Source: Nocardiopsis sp. YSL2 (GTDB lineage: Bacteria; Actinomycetota; Actinomycetes; Streptosporangiales; Streptosporangiaceae). From it: 64,000 bases of DNA. The stretch lies in assembly GCF_030555055.1 (NCBI RefSeq), contig NZ_JAMOAO010000001.1, forward strand, positions 3,596,001 through 3,660,000. Reading direction: 5' to 3'. This document shows positions 16,535 to 30,944 of this stretch, one piece after another. Both the position numbers and the translations under genes were made by a program. Every line of letters starts with the position of its first letter. The first letter of the stretch is position 1. The notes under the pieces are model-generated. The model searched no databases. It was given only the letters and a program-made list of their open reading frames with translations, and was not told the origin of the DNA.

Positions 16535-17206
16535 GTGGGAGACGAGAGCACGACCTTCAGCGACGGAGACGCGGTACCCCGCGTCGTGATCGTGGACGAC
16601 CACCGGCTGTTCCGCAGCGGCGTCCGCGGTGAGCTCGGCGACGCGGTCGAGGTGGTCGGCGAGGCCGACGACGTCGACAGCGCGGTGCACGTCATCGGTG
16701 AACAGCGCCCCGACCTGGTCCTGCTCGACGTCCACCTTCCCGGCGGCGGGGGCGTGGAGGTGCTGCGCCGCGTCCTGGCACAGCACCCGCAGATCCGCTT
16801 CCTGGCGCTGTCGGTGTCCGACGCCGCCGAGGACGTCATCGGCGTGGTGCGCGGCGGCGCGCGCGGTTACGTCACCAAGACCATCTCCGGCACGGAGCTC
16901 GCGCGGGCCATCGTCCGCGTCGCCGACGGCGACGCGGTGTTCTCGCCCCGCCTGGCGGGGTTCGTGCTCGACGCCTTCTCCGCCACCGACGCCCCGCCGG
17001 TCGACCCCGAACTGGACCGCCTCACCCAGCGCGAGCGCGAGGTGCTGCGACACATCGCCCGCGGCTACGCGTACAAGGAAGTGGCCAAGGAGCTGTTCAT
17101 CTCCGTCAAGACGGTGGAGACGCACGTGTCCTCGGTTCTGCGCAAGCTCCAGTTGTCCAACCGCCACGAGCTCAGCCGCTGGGCGACCGCCCGCCGCCTG
17201 GTCTGA
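16535..17206 (+). CDS. LuxR/NarL-family response regulator
   Basis: A 223-residue two-domain regulator. The receiver spans about 15-130, with acidic pocket Asp21-Asp22, phosphoacceptor Asp65 (LVLLDVHLPG) and a conserved Lys in VTKTIS. The C-terminal LuxR-type helix-turn-helix is LTQREREVLRHIARGYAYKEVAKELFIS followed by VKTVETHVSSVLRKL. It is the cognate partner of the upstream PspC-kinase and probably regulates the divergent PspC/LiaF gene, by analogy with LiaFSR. GTG 16535 is the best start; no strong Shine-Dalgarno is seen. It converges with the nucleoside hydrolase 17 bp on. Confidence 0.93.
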   Translation: MGDESTTFSDGDAVPRVVIVDDHRLFRSGVRGELGDAVEVVGEADDVDSAVHVIGEQRPDLVLLDVHLPGGGGVEVLRRVLAQHPQIRFLALSVSDAAEDVIGVVRGGARGYVTKTISGTELARAIVRVADGDAVFSPRLAGFVLDAFSATDAPPVDPELDRLTQREREVLRHIARGYAYKEVAKELFISVKTVETHVSSVLRKLQLSNRHELSRWATARRLV

Positions 17207-17223
17207 CGCTCCCGGAACACGCC

Positions 17224-18153
17224 CTAGCGCAGGGCGTCGAGCATCCGACCCAGGAACTCGGCCTCCGCCACACCGGTGATGACCCGGGCCGGGCGGCGCT
17301 CGTCGCGCGCCGGGCGCGGACGCAGGTCGGCGACGGTCATGCCGCGGGTCAGGCCTCCGGCGAGCTCCACGCGCAGCGGCGCCTCGTACGCACCGGTCAC
17401 CAGGTGCGGGTCGACGAGGACGGCGGCGGCCAGGGGGTCGTGCATCGCGCACTGGCGGACCCCGAAGAGCCCGGCGTAGAAGTCCGAGTAGAAGTCCAGG
17501 AAGGCCGAGGTGCGCTCGGCGCGCTCGCCCGGAACCTCCTTCAGCCTCGCCAACCACTCCGGCGTGGCCACGGTCTCCATGGTGATGTCCAGCGCCACCA
17601 GGTCGAGGTCGAACCCGGCCGCGAACACGGCCTCCGCGGCCTCGGGGTCGTTGTTGATGTTGGCCTCGGCGTGCGAGGTGACGTTGCCCGGCGCCCTGAC
17701 GGCGCCGCCCATGACGACGAGGCGGCGTACCAGGCGCGGCAGCTCCGGCTCCAGGCCCAGCGCGATCGCGAGGTTGGTCAGCGGGCCCACCGCGAGCACG
17801 TCGATCTCGCCCGGGTTGGCGCGCACCAGGTTCAGCAGCAGTTCGGCGGCCGACTCGCGAACGGGCTTGCCCGAGGGCGCGGGCAGCTCGACGTCGCCCA
17901 GCCCGTTGCCGCCGTGGACGTGCTCGGCCAGGCGGGGCTCCTGCACCAGCGGGCGGTCGGCGCCGACGGCGACCGGGACGTCCGGGCGCCCGTACAGGTC
18001 GAGCAACCGCAGGGCGTTGTCCGCCGTGACGTCGACGCTGTTGTTGCCGAACACCGCACCGACACCGGCGATCTCCACGTCGCCGCGGGCGGCGAGGTAG
18101 GCGAGGGCGACGGCGTCGTCGATCCCCGGGTCGCAGTCAACGAACACGCGCAT
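17224..18153 (-). CDS. Inosine/uridine-preferring nucleoside hydrolase family protein
   Basis: A 309-residue protein starting MRVFVDCDPGIDDAVAL. DxDPGxDD is the calcium-binding signature of nucleoside N-ribohydrolases, which split ribonucleosides into base and ribose for salvage. The family's GNNSVDVTADNAL segment, LAVGPLTNLA and VVMGGAVRAPGNVTSHAEANINNDPEAA segment are all present. The C-terminal metal-ligand Asp lies in CAMHDPLAA. Substrate specificity cannot be assigned. The start is ATG 18153. It is convergent with the response regulator and has no operon partner. Confidence 0.92.
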   Translation of the reverse strand: MRVFVDCDPGIDDAVALAYLAARGDVEIAGVGAVFGNNSVDVTADNALRLLDLYGRPDVPVAVGADRPLVQEPRLAEHVHGGNGLGDVELPAPSGKPVRESAAELLLNLVRANPGEIDVLAVGPLTNLAIALGLEPELPRLVRRLVVMGGAVRAPGNVTSHAEANINNDPEAAEAVFAAGFDLDLVALDITMETVATPEWLARLKEVPGERAERTSAFLDFYSDFYAGLFGVRQCAMHDPLAAAVLVDPHLVTGAYEAPLRVELAGGLTRGMTVADLRPRPARDERRPARVITGVAEAEFLGRMLDALR

Positions 18154-18309
18154 GGACAAGGAAGCTCCCCCGAAAGACGGCACGGCCCCGGACCGGGGCC
18201 TTGATACCCACCAGGGTAGGCGCCCGATTCGCCCTGTTGTGACCGCTCGGACGGACCCCGTACGGCTACGGCGTCGGCGCCCGTCCGACGTCGCCCGTAA
18301 CCTGTAACG

Positions 18310-20685
18310 GTGTCCTCCCAAGAGCAGCTTCTCGAAGGTCTGAACGGTCCCCAGCGCGACGCCGTCACCCACAGTGGCGCACCGCTCCTGATCGTGGCGG
18401 GTGCCGGGTCGGGCAAGACCCGCGTCCTCACCCACCGCATCGCCTACCTCATGGCCGAACGCGGTGTGCGCCCCGGCGAGATCCTCGCCATCACCTTCAC
18501 GAACAAGGCCGCGGCCGAGATGAAGGAGCGCATCGAGGCCCTGCTCGGGACCCGCGCCGCGAACACCATGTGGACCATGACCTTCCACTCCGCGTGTGTG
18601 CGCGTGCTGCGCAGGGAGGGCCACCGGCTCGGCTATCCGAGCAGCTTCACGATCTACGACTCCAACGACTCCGCGCGCCTGATGCAGCTGGTGTGCAAGG
18701 AGATGGACCTGGACCCCAAGCGGTTCCCGCCCAAGGCGTTCTCCGCGCAGGTGTCCAACCTCAAGAACGAGCTGGTCGACTACGACACGTTCGCCGAGCA
18801 GGCCCAGACCGAGCAGGAGAAGAAGCTCGCCGAGGCCTACCAGCTCTACCAGCGCCGCCTGCACGAGGCCGGCGCGATGGACTTCGACGACCTGATCATG
18901 ATCACGGTCAACCTGTTCCAGATGTTCCCGGACGTCGTCGAGCACTACCGGCGGCGGTTCCGACACGTCATGGTCGACGAGTACCAGGACACCAACCACG
19001 CCCAGTACGTGTTCGTCCGCGAACTGGTGGGCGCGGCCGAGGACTCCGACACCAGCGTCGTCCCGCCCGCCGAGCTGTGCGTGGTGGGCGACGCCGACCA
19101 GTCGATCTACGCCTTCCGTGGCGCCACCATCCGCAACATCCTGGAGTTCGAGCGCGACTTCCCCGACGCGCGCACGATCCTGCTGGAGCAGAACTACCGC
19201 TCCACCCAGAACATCCTGTCGGCGGCCAACGCCGTGATCGACCGCAACGAGGGCCGCCCGGCCAAGAGCCTGTGGTCGGAGCAGGGCGAGGGGCCCGCGA
19301 TCACCGGCTACGTCGCCGACAACGAGCACGACGAGGCCGCGTTCGTGGTGGGGGAGATCGACCGCCTCACCGACGACGGGACACTCCGTCCCGGCCAGGT
19401 GGCGGTGTTCTACCGGACCAACGCGCAGTCCCGGGTGTTCGAGGACGTGTTCATCCGGACCGGGCTCCCGTACAAGATCGTCGGGGGCGTGCGCTTCTAC
19501 GAGCGCAAGGAGATCCGCGACATCCTCGCCTACCTGCGGGTGCTGGCCAACCCCGAGGACACGGTCAGCCTGCGCCGCATCCTCAACGTGCCCAAGCGCG
19601 GCATCGGCGCGCGGGCCGAGGAGGCAGTGGAGCTCTTCGCCGCCCGGGAGCGGATCACGTTCTCCCAGGCACTGCGCCGGGTGGACGAGGCGCCCGGTAT
19701 CGCCACCCGCTCGGCCAAGGCGATCCAGTCCTTCGTGGCGCTGCTGGAGGAACTCGGCGAGATGGTGCCGACCGGCACGCCGGCCGAGATCGTCGAGGCG
19801 GTGCTGAGCAAGACCGGGTACCTGTCCGAGCTCGCCGAGTCCAAGGACCTCCAGGACGAGAGCCGGGTGGAGAACCTGGAGGAGTTCGTGGACGTGGCGC
19901 GGGAGTTCGAGCACACCTTCGCGACACTGCTGGAGGAGGAGCCCTCCGACGAGGAGGACGGCGAGGCCGGCGCGGGCGGGGAGTCCGGCGGGGCCGGATC
20001 GGCGCTCGACCCGGGCGATCCGACGCTCGTCGACTTCCTGGAGCGCATCGCCCTGGTCGCCGACACCGACCAGATCCCCGACGCGGACGACGAGGGCGGG
20101 GTGGTCACGCTGATGACGCTGCACGCGGCCAAGGGGCTGGAGTTCCCGGCGGTGTTCCTGACCGGCCTGGAGGACGGGGTCTTCCCGCACACCCGGACGC
20201 TGGGGGACAAGACGGAGCTGGAGGAGGAGCGGCGGCTGGCCTACGTCGGCATCACGCGTGCCCAGAAACTGCTCTACCTGAGCCGGGCCGCCGTGCGCAG
20301 TGCCTGGGGGACTCCGTCCTACAACCCGGCGTCGCGCTTCCTCGACGAGATCCCCTCCCCGCTGGTGGACTGGCGGCGAGCGGAGTCCACGCTGGCGCCG
20401 CCGCCCAGCCGGGGCCTGTCCGGCGGATGGGGCGGCGGGGGATCGGCCACCGGCTTCGGCGGGGGCTTCGGTGGCGGATCGCGTGCGCGCGGGGGCACGG
20501 CCAGGCCGACCAAGGAGGCCCCGACGCTGAGCGTGGGCGACCTGGTGAACCACGACTCCTTCGGCATGGGGCGGGTCGAGCTGGTCGAAGGTGCGGGGGA
20601 CAAGACCAAGGCCCGCATCGACTTCGGTGCCGACATCGGCGAGAAGGACTTCCTGGTGAAGTACGCGCCGATCGAGAAGCTCTGA
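18310..20685 (+). CDS. pcrA: ATP-dependent DNA helicase PcrA (UvrD family)
   Basis: A 791-residue SF1A helicase. Motif I is GAGSGKT at 31-37. Motif Ia contains TFTNKAAAEMKER, motif II is DEYQD at 223-227, and motif III is VVGDADQSIYAFRGA. Motifs IV-VI follow through VTLMTLHAAKGLEFPAVF and EERRLAYVGITRA. After about 690 comes a Gly-rich linker (GGWGGGGSATGFGGGFGGG), then a C-terminal domain (VGDLVNHDSFGMGRVELVEG) of the type that contacts RNA polymerase. It unwinds 3'-5' in repair and replication restart. A -10-like TAACCT at 18298-18303 sits seven bases before GTG 18310, so the mRNA may be leaderless. Confidence 0.97.
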   Translation: MSSQEQLLEGLNGPQRDAVTHSGAPLLIVAGAGSGKTRVLTHRIAYLMAERGVRPGEILAITFTNKAAAEMKERIEALLGTRAANTMWTMTFHSACVRVLRREGHRLGYPSSFTIYDSNDSARLMQLVCKEMDLDPKRFPPKAFSAQVSNLKNELVDYDTFAEQAQTEQEKKLAEAYQLYQRRLHEAGAMDFDDLIMITVNLFQMFPDVVEHYRRRFRHVMVDEYQDTNHAQYVFVRELVGAAEDSDTSVVPPAELCVVGDADQSIYAFRGATIRNILEFERDFPDARTILLEQNYRSTQNILSAANAVIDRNEGRPAKSLWSEQGEGPAITGYVADNEHDEAAFVVGEIDRLTDDGTLRPGQVAVFYRTNAQSRVFEDVFIRTGLPYKIVGGVRFYERKEIRDILAYLRVLANPEDTVSLRRILNVPKRGIGARAEEAVELFAARERITFSQALRRVDEAPGIATRSAKAIQSFVALLEELGEMVPTGTPAEIVEAVLSKTGYLSELAESKDLQDESRVENLEEFVDVAREFEHTFATLLEEEPSDEEDGEAGAGGESGGAGSALDPGDPTLVDFLERIALVADTDQIPDADDEGGVVTLMTLHAAKGLEFPAVFLTGLEDGVFPHTRTLGDKTELEEERRLAYVGITRAQKLLYLSRAAVRSAWGTPSYNPASRFLDEIPSPLVDWRRAESTLAPPPSRGLSGGWGGGGSATGFGGGFGGGSRARGGTARPTKEAPTLSVGDLVNHDSFGMGRVELVEGAGDKTKARIDFGADIGEKDFLVKYAPIEKL

Positions 20686-21067
20686 CGGAGCCCCGTACGG
20701 CCGGGCCGTGACGTGGATGTTCGTCCCGTGTTGTGCCAGGTGTGTCGGCCACGACACCCGGGAGTTCACCGAAACGCGTCCGATGCACTCCCTCACGGGG
20801 GTACAGTTGGTCAAGACCGAGCGAGGCGAACGCGGCTCCACAGGAGCGGCGGGCGTGCCGGTCACTCCCTGAACTTCCAGACCACGACCCCTGGTTCGGC
20901 GTGCTCGCACGACCCGACGGTGGGGCGAGGTAGGGGTCCGAGCTTCTGGTCCGAGCACTGATTCGGTTCCGGTAGGCTCGGGGAGCTGCTTCACAAACCA
21001 GGCGAATTCGCCGGGCCAACGAAGCAGAACGGGCTTTACCCCGATCAATTGCTCCGAAACCGCCGAG
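20686..21067. other. Gap between pcrA and the rRNA promoter
   Basis: A short hairpin (ACGGC/GCCGT near 20696-20709) follows pcrA. Further on are GC-rich sequences with no recognisable gene. A second, weaker rRNA promoter could exist around a TAGGCT at about 20973, but no -35 supports it. Confidence 0.4.
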
Positions 21068-21096
21068 TTGGCGGAACACGGAACACCTGATAAAGT
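21068..21096 (+). promoter_or_regulatory. rRNA operon promoter
   Basis: TTGGCG (-35, 21068-21073), a 17-bp spacer and TAAAGT (-10, 21091-21096) form a near-consensus vegetative promoter about 270 bp before mature 16S. Downstream, a CTTGAGAACTCAACAG stretch at about 21189 resembles the leader element seen before rRNA genes of many actinomycetes. Confidence 0.75.
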
Positions 21097-21247
21097 AAAG
21101 ACACAACGAAGCGGAAACGCAGACAGCCTTCCACGGAAGAGCGAACGAACCGAGAGGTTCGCAGCTTGTACGGGATGAGCGGTTGTTTCTTGAGAACTCA
21201 ACAGCGCGTGTTTGATTTTCTTTAAGCCATGTTTGTTTTGGCCCCGT

Positions 21248-21295
21248 CACACTTCGGTGTGAAGGGTTCCTTTGATTGACCATCGGAAGATGGTC
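21248..21295 (+). other. Two rRNA leader hairpins
   Basis: Hairpin 1 is CACAC-TTCG-GTGTG (21248-21261), a stable UUCG tetraloop. Hairpin 2 is GACCATC-GGAA-GATGGTC (21278-21295), a GNRA-type tetraloop. Both are perfect and lie between promoter and 16S, as expected of leader processing structures. Confidence 0.65.
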
Positions 21296-21364
21296 GGTCA
21301 GGATTACTTCTAGGTTTACCCGCCCAGGCCCCGTTCACGGTGGCCGGGACAGGGTTGTATGACC

Positions 21365-26310
<4,946 letters not shown>

Positions 26311-26428
26311 CTGCAGATAATTGGGTGCTCGCGCATATTTTTCACATGATCTACGGTTTTCCCGTTGTGGCTGTGATCCCCTTGCCGGTTGGTGGGGTGT
26401 GGGTCGTGGTCGTGGATGGGTGTTGGTT

Positions 26429-26546
26429 TCCGTGGTGGTTATGGTGGGAGGGTCACACCCGGTCTCATTCCGAACCCGGTCGTTAAGTCTCCTTGCGCTG
26501 ATGGTACTGCCCTGTGGTGGGGTGGGAGAGTAGGTTGCTGCCACGG
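26429..26546 (+). rRNA. rrf: 5S ribosomal RNA
   Basis: About 118 nt. CCGTGG at the 5' end pairs with CCACGG at the 3' end. The internal landmarks CATTCCGAACCCGG and GATGGTACTGCC, and the GGGAGAGTAGG loop E/D region, are present. It lies about 118 nt after 23S in the same operon. Confidence 0.95.
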
Positions 26547-26555
26547 TTTTTCTTG

Positions 26556-26593
26556 GGGGAGGGGTCGTCTTTTGACGGTTCCTCCCCTTTTTT
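26556..26593 (+). terminator. rRNA operon terminator
   Basis: A 14-bp stem (26556-26569 with 26574-26587, including three G-T pairs) closes on a TTTT loop and is followed by six T residues. This is the best intrinsic terminator in the window. Confidence 0.93.
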
Positions 26594-26680
26594 GTGTCTG
26601 GGTTCGTGCGTTTGTGAACGGCGAGGTCGACCAAAGGCCCCAGCGGGCGTATCGCCAGGGCCTTCACCGTCGTAGCGTTG

Positions 26681-27580
26681 TCAGTCGAAGAGCTCTGCAG
26701 TTGAGGTCGCTGTGATGGCACGGTCGAACCAGGTGTCGAGCTGGTCGAGGTCGTCGCAGGCGTTGATCCGTGAGCGTTCGTGTTCGCTCACGGGGATGCC
26801 CCGCCGCTCCAACAGTCGCAGGAGCGCGTCATGCGTGGCCAGGAGTCGGCCTTCTTCACGGCCTTCTTCACGGCCTACTTCACGGCCTTCCGCGCGGCCT
26901 TGGCCGACGTACTTGCGGGCGAAGTCGCTCTGCCACTCGTAGGTGCCGGTCGCCATGAGTTCCTCCCACATGAGCCGAGCCGACTCGCTGAGCTTCGACT
27001 CGATGAAGTCATTGTAGATAAGACGTGTGTGATCGGGCAGTGGATCGAGCGCCGCCTCCGCCGCCTTGAGGACGGCAGGATCGTCACCATGCGCGGCGGC
27101 AGACAGTACGGCCAGTTCGGGAAGAGCCTGAGCTCGCTCGATGTCGTCGATGACCGGTGTGTTGCTCGGCCCCATCACGGCGGGCGCCAGAGCGGTCCCG
27201 CCGGCCTCGAAGCGGATGGGTTCGCGGGCCCACCGCTCGGTACTGCTGTCCGGGCAGACCACCATGAGTCGGACCGGGCAGCGGATGATCTCCCAGACGG
27301 TGGCTACGTACAGGGGCCAGGAGTAGGGCTTGTCCGGATCCTTCTTGTGCTGGACCTCCGCGATGATGGCCATCTGTTTGGCTCCGTGCTCGTCGTAGAG
27401 GACGACGACGCTGTCCGACTTGAAGGGGACGGGTTTGAGCTTGGTGTGATCGGTGCAACCCAACTCGACCCGGGCGTAGTCCGGGACAGGGAAGCCGATG
27501 GTGTCGCGGAGCATGACCGGAGCCAGCTCCGGGTTGTTCTGGAACAGCCGCACCTTGAGTTCGTGATCGAAACCGGGCAT
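26681..27580 (-). CDS. Rpn/PDDEXK-like protein with REEG-repeat tail
   Basis: A 299-residue protein. The first 150 residues (RVELGCTDHTKLKPV..., VVVLYDE, AIIAEVQHKKDPDKPYSWPLYVATVW) look like the Rpn/PD-(D/E)XK-type putative nuclease-transposase families, with Glu-x-Gln of AEVQ as the likely ExK-like element. Such proteins are abundant and multicopy in actinomycetes. Residues about 228-245 are a GREVGREEGREEG repeat, encoded by four 12-bp tandem units, and the C-terminal end is a LLRLLERRGIPVSEHERSRI helix. The gene starts at ATG 27580 and lies on the opposite strand to the rRNA operon. No transposon ends are visible. Activity is unproven. Confidence 0.6.
   Translation of the reverse strand: MPGFDHELKVRLFQNNPELAPVMLRDTIGFPVPDYARVELGCTDHTKLKPVPFKSDSVVVLYDEHGAKQMAIIAEVQHKKDPDKPYSWPLYVATVWEIIRCPVRLMVVCPDSSTERWAREPIRFEAGGTALAPAVMGPSNTPVIDDIERAQALPELAVLSAAAHGDDPAVLKAAEAALDPLPDHTRLIYNDFIESKLSESARLMWEELMATGTYEWQSDFARKYVGQGRAEGREVGREEGREEGRLLATHDALLRLLERRGIPVSEHERSRINACDDLDQLDTWFDRAITATSTAELFD
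26849..26896. repeat. 4 x 12-bp tandem repeat inside the Rpn-like gene
   Basis: Units GCCTTCTTCACG, GCCTTCTTCACG, GCCTACTTCACG and GCCTTCCGCGCG lie head to tail. On the minus strand each encodes REEG-like tetrapeptides, so unit gain or loss keeps frame. Confidence 0.85.
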
Positions 27581-27702
27581 AGCTGAACGCTACAGAGAGT
27601 CAGCGTCCCGTGTCGGAGAACGAGAAAATCGGCCCTCCGAAGCGAGGAAGGTCTCTCCCGCTCCAGGCCGCCCCGGGCCGGGTGCACGGACCGGGGCGGG
27701 GG

Positions 27703-28293
27703 TCAGCGGTGTGCGGCGGCGGTCCTGGCCTCCAGCGCGAGGAAGAACTTCTTGCGCTCCAGCCCGCCGGCGTAGCCCGTCAGGGTGCCGTCCGCCCCGA
27801 TCACGCGATGGCAGGGCACGATGATGCTGATCGGGTTGCGGCCGTTGGCCATGCCCACCGCGCGCGAGGCGGTCGGTCGGCCCAGCTCCTCGGCGAGCTG
27901 GCCGTAGCTGGAGGTCTCCCCGTACGGGATCGTCGTCAACCCGGCCCACACCCGCAGCTGCCACGGAGTGCCCGCCGGGGCCAGGGGTAGGTCGAAGGTG
28001 GTCAGCTCACCCGCGAAGTAGGCGTCCAACTGGCGCACCGCCTCGCGGAAGGGTGCGGGGTCCGGCACCCAGCCCTCGGGGACCGGTTTCGGCACGCCGT
28101 CCTTGGCGGGGGTCGTCACGCCGCAGAGGGCCTCTCCGTCGCCGTACAGGGTCAGTTCACCGACGGGGGAGTCCATGACGGTGTAGCGCGTGGGCCCCGG
28201 GAGCGGGGCCCGGAACTCCTCCACCGCGATCCTGCGGGGAGCCGACCGCTCGATCGCCATGTCCAGTGGGAGTGCGTCCTGTTCGATGCTCAT
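27703..28293 (-). CDS. ogt: Methylated-DNA--protein-cysteine S-methyltransferase
   Basis: A 196-residue protein with the acceptor motif [10 protein letters not shown] (Cys161) that takes the alkyl group from O6-methylguanine in a single-turnover suicide reaction. The DNA-binding helix-turn-helix region ([34 protein letters not shown]) and the C-terminal [15 protein letters not shown] segment are typical. An N-terminal extension of about 40 residues precedes the ferredoxin-like domain. It lies 62 bp downstream of the Ada-AlkA gene on the same strand, so the two likely form an alkylation-repair operon. The start is ATG 28293. Confidence 0.95.
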   Translation of the reverse strand: MSIEQDALPLDMAIERSAPRRIAVEEFRAPLPGPTRYTVMDSPVGELTLYGDGEALCGVTTPAKDGVPKPVPEGWVPDPAPFREAVRQLDAYFAGELTTFDLPLAPAGTPWQLRVWAGLTTIPYGETSSYGQLAEELGRPTASRAVGMANGRNPISIIVPCHRVIGADGTLTGYAGGLERKKFFLALEARTAAAHR

Positions 28294-28355
28294 ACCGGTC
28301 CCCTTCGTCTGATGCGAGTCTGTCGTGTTCGGCGCCGTGGTCGCCGGCCCCCGTG

Positions 28356-29936
28356 TCATCCCGCGCTCCGGGCGTGGCCCACCGGGGTGCCGTTCACCGG
28401 GGCGTGGTCGGCCGGGGCGTCGGCCAGGGACGCCCACAGCAGATGGTTGGCGTAGGAGCGCCACGGGCTCCAGTCGAGGGCGGCTCGGGCAGCCGCCCCC
28501 GGAGTGGCCGTGCGGCCCTGGGCCTCCAGCGCGAGCCTGACGCCCAGGTCGCCGTGCAGGAACACGTCCGGGTCGCCGAGACCGCGCATCCGGATGTAGC
28601 CCGCGGTCCAGGGTCCGATACCCCGGAGCCCGAGGAGCGCCCGTTCGGTCTCCTCCCGATCGCATCCCGGTCCCAGGTCGACCTTGCCGACCACGACCGC
28701 CTCGGCCAGGCCGACCAGGGCGCGCCCGCGGGCGACCGGGATCGACAGGGCGGCGGGATCGGCCTCGGCCAGGGTCTCCGCTGAGGGGAACACGTGGGTC
28801 AGTCCGCTGCCGGAAACCGCCAGGCACGGGGGCAGAGGCCGGCCGAAGCGTTCGACCAGGCGGCCCGCGAGCGTACGGGCGGCGGGCACGGACACCTGTT
28901 GGCCGAGCACGGCGCGCACGCCCAGCTCCGCCGGGTCGACGTGTCCCGGGGACCGCAGGCCCGGTCGGGCCCGGGCCATGGGTCCCAGGAGCGGGTCCGC
29001 GCCCAGGACCTCCCGTACCGCCGCGGGGTCCGCGTCGAGGTCGAGGAGTTGGCGGCAGCGGCGCACGGCGCTGGACAGGTCGCGGGGCTCGGTCAGGCGG
29101 AGGCGGCAGAGCACGTGGCCCTCGCCCTCCGACAGCTCCACCAGGCCCGGGCCGTGGGGCAACGGCAGTGTCCGCCGGTACACCCACCGGGAGGAGCGGC
29201 CGCCCCGCGTCGGTGATGCGGTCGCGTCGGACCCGGCGCCCACGCCCCCGGCCTCGACGAACTCCTCGACGCCGGGAACGGCCCTGGCTCCCAGGAAGGC
29301 CAGCATCGAGCCGAGTTCGATGGGTGCCCGGTAGGGCAGGCGGAGCGTGATCGCACCGGTCGGAGCCACGGAGGTGGCGCGGTGTCCCGCTTCGCGCATC
29401 TGCGTGGGAGAGCGGTCGAACACCGCGCGCATCGTCTCGTTGAACTGGCGCACGCTGGCGAAGCCGGCCGCGAAGGCCACGTCCGTCATCGGCATGTCCG
29501 TGGTCTCGACCAGGATCCTGGCCGTCTGGGCGCGCTCGGTGCGAGCCAGGGCCAGCGGGCCGGCGCCGACCTCGGCCGCGAGCAGCCGGTTGAGCTGGCG
29601 CTCGCTGTAGCCGACGGCCGCGGCGAGGCCGCTGACGCCGCCCCGGTCGACGGCGCCGTCCTGGATGAGCCGCATCGCGCGGCCGACGACGTCGGCTCGG
29701 ATGTTCCACTGCGGTGAGCCCGGTGTGAGGTCGGGGCGGCACCGCTTGCAGGCGCGGAAACCGGCCTCCTGCGCCGCGGCCGCGGACGGGAAGAACCGCG
29801 TGTTCACCCGCTTGGGGGTGACCGCGGGGCAGCTCGGGCGGCAGTAGATGCCCGTGGTCCGCACAGCGGTGTAGAACACTCCGTCGAAGCGGGCGTCACG
29901 GCTGTGTACGGCGCGGTAGCGCTGGTCGTCGTCCAT
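28356..29936 (-). CDS. Ada-type transcriptional activator fused to AlkA-type 3-methyladenine DNA glycosylase
   Basis: A 526-residue fusion. Residues 1-75 are the Ada zinc domain with Cys32, Cys36, Cys63 and Cys66; Cys32 matches the residue that accepts methyl from DNA phosphotriesters. An AraC-type helix-turn-helix follows at about 85-175 ([20 protein letters not shown] and [19 protein letters not shown]). AlkA_N lies at about 190-300. The HhH-GPD glycosylase domain runs from about 310 ([11 protein letters not shown] to [27 protein letters not shown]). It removes alkylated purines and switches on the repair genes when methylated. It lacks the Ogt domain of E. coli Ada, which the next gene supplies. 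ATG 29936 is the start. Confidence 0.93.
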   Translation of the reverse strand: MDDDQRYRAVHSRDARFDGVFYTAVRTTGIYCRPSCPAVTPKRVNTRFFPSAAAAQEAGFRACKRCRPDLTPGSPQWNIRADVVGRAMRLIQDGAVDRGGVSGLAAAVGYSERQLNRLLAAEVGAGPLALARTERAQTARILVETTDMPMTDVAFAAGFASVRQFNETMRAVFDRSPTQMREAGHRATSVAPTGAITLRLPYRAPIELGSMLAFLGARAVPGVEEFVEAGGVGAGSDATASPTRGGRSSRWVYRRTLPLPHGPGLVELSEGEGHVLCRLRLTEPRDLSSAVRRCRQLLDLDADPAAVREVLGADPLLGPMARARPGLRSPGHVDPAELGVRAVLGQQVSVPAARTLAGRLVERFGRPLPPCLAVSGSGLTHVFPSAETLAEADPAALSIPVARGRALVGLAEAVVVGKVDLGPGCDREETERALLGLRGIGPWTAGYIRMRGLGDPDVFLHGDLGVRLALEAQGRTATPGAAARAALDWSPWRSYANHLLWASLADAPADHAPVNGTPVGHARSAG

Positions 29937-30036
29937 CACGGGACCTATGTTCGCCGACGCCGGCCACCGGTGCTGGCGGTTTTCGGACATGGTGTCCGAG
30001 GGGCGGCGGGGCGGTCGGACGGCGGTCCTGAGGGCG

Positions 30037-30387
30037 TCAGCCTTCCGACCGGTCCGGGGCCTCGGATGCGTCCCCGTCACCGTTCCGTTCGTCGCCGGCG
30101 TCTTCTTCACCGCCGTGCTCACGCAGGTAGTCGATGTAGACGGGGCGCAGGGCCTCGTGCACCTTCGGGTCGGACTCGGCGGACAGGGCCTCGTACAGGA
30201 AGCCGGAGGCCTGGGCGATGCTCGCCCTGCTGCCCTCCTCGTTGCCCGCCGCCGCCTCGGCGGCCGGGATCATCCGCAACAGCCGCCAGAAGAACCGCAC
30301 GTCCCAGCGCTTGCGCGCCAGCTCGGCGGCGCGTTCCCGTAGGTCCTCTGTACTGGTCTGGTCGAAATCGGTGCTGTTTTCCCCCAT
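30037..30387 (-). CDS. Conserved hypothetical protein
   Basis: A 116-residue soluble, acidic, mainly helical protein. It starts [20 protein letters not shown] and contains [30 protein letters not shown] charged, disordered tail ([25 protein letters not shown]) ends it. I recognise no domain. It is divergent from the B12-binding gene 147 bp away and reads toward the Ada-AlkA gene with a 100-bp gap. Codon use is normal for the region, which supports a real gene. Confidence 0.75.
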   Translation of the reverse strand: MGENSTDFDQTSTEDLRERAAELARKRWDVRFFWRLLRMIPAAEAAAGNEEGSRASIAQASGFLYEALSAESDPKVHEALRPVYIDYLREHGGEEDAGDERNGDGDASEAPDRSEG

Positions 30388-30533
30388 GGTCGGAAGATAC
30401 CCGCACCCGTGCCCGCCATCCCCCAGTGACCTGCGTTACGCTGCTGACGAGTTCATCATCTCCGCCCCGTCCGACCGGCGGCGCTCTCACAAGGAGCTCG
30501 GGAGGCCGGGGAAACGCACTGAGGGGTTTCGCC

Positions 30534-30944
30534 ATGTCAAAGGGTGCCGCACGGGTCGTCGTCGCCAAACCGGGCCTGGACGGGCATGACCGCGGGGTCA
30601 AGATCGTGGCCCGTGTGCTGCGCGACGCGGGTGTGGAGGTCATCTACACCGGTCTGCGGCAGACCCCGGAGATGATCGTCGCCGCCGCGCTGCAGGAGGA
30701 CGCCGACGCGATCGGGCTGTCGGTGCTGTCCGGGGCGCACATGACCATGTTCGGCCGGGTCATGGAGCTGCTGCGGGAGAACGACGCCACGGACATCCGG
30801 GTGTTCGGCGGGGGCATCATCCCCGATGCCGACATCGAGGAGCTCGAACGCATGGGTGTCGCCCGCGTCTTCACGCCGGGAGCACCGACCTCGGAGATCG
30901 CCGACTGGGTGCGCGAGAACATCCGCCCGGCCCACGCCGCCTGA
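30534..30944 (+). CDS. Cobalamin-binding mutase subunit (methylmalonyl-CoA mutase C-terminal-like)
   Basis: A 136-residue stand-alone B12-binding domain. [10 protein letters not shown] holds the DxHxxG motif whose histidine coordinates cobalt, and LSGAH and GGGII match the other cobalamin contacts. Stand-alone domains of this length are small subunits of acyl-CoA mutases such as isobutyryl-CoA or 2-hydroxyisobutyryl-CoA mutase. They partner a separate large subunit, which is not in this window. The protein starts [14 protein letters not shown] at ATG 30534, with GAGGGG upstream. Which mutase it serves is not determinable here. Confidence 0.88.
   Translation: MSKGAARVVVAKPGLDGHDRGVKIVARVLRDAGVEVIYTGLRQTPEMIVAAALQEDADAIGLSVLSGAHMTMFGRVMELLRENDATDIRVFGGGIIPDADIEELERMGVARVFTPGAPTSEIADWVRENIRPAHAA

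Noticed and set aside
17224-21201. A 1325-residue minus-strand frame
   Set aside because: Only its last 309 residues (nucleoside hydrolase) are real; the rest is antisense to pcrA and the rRNA leader. High GC keeps the wrong frame open.
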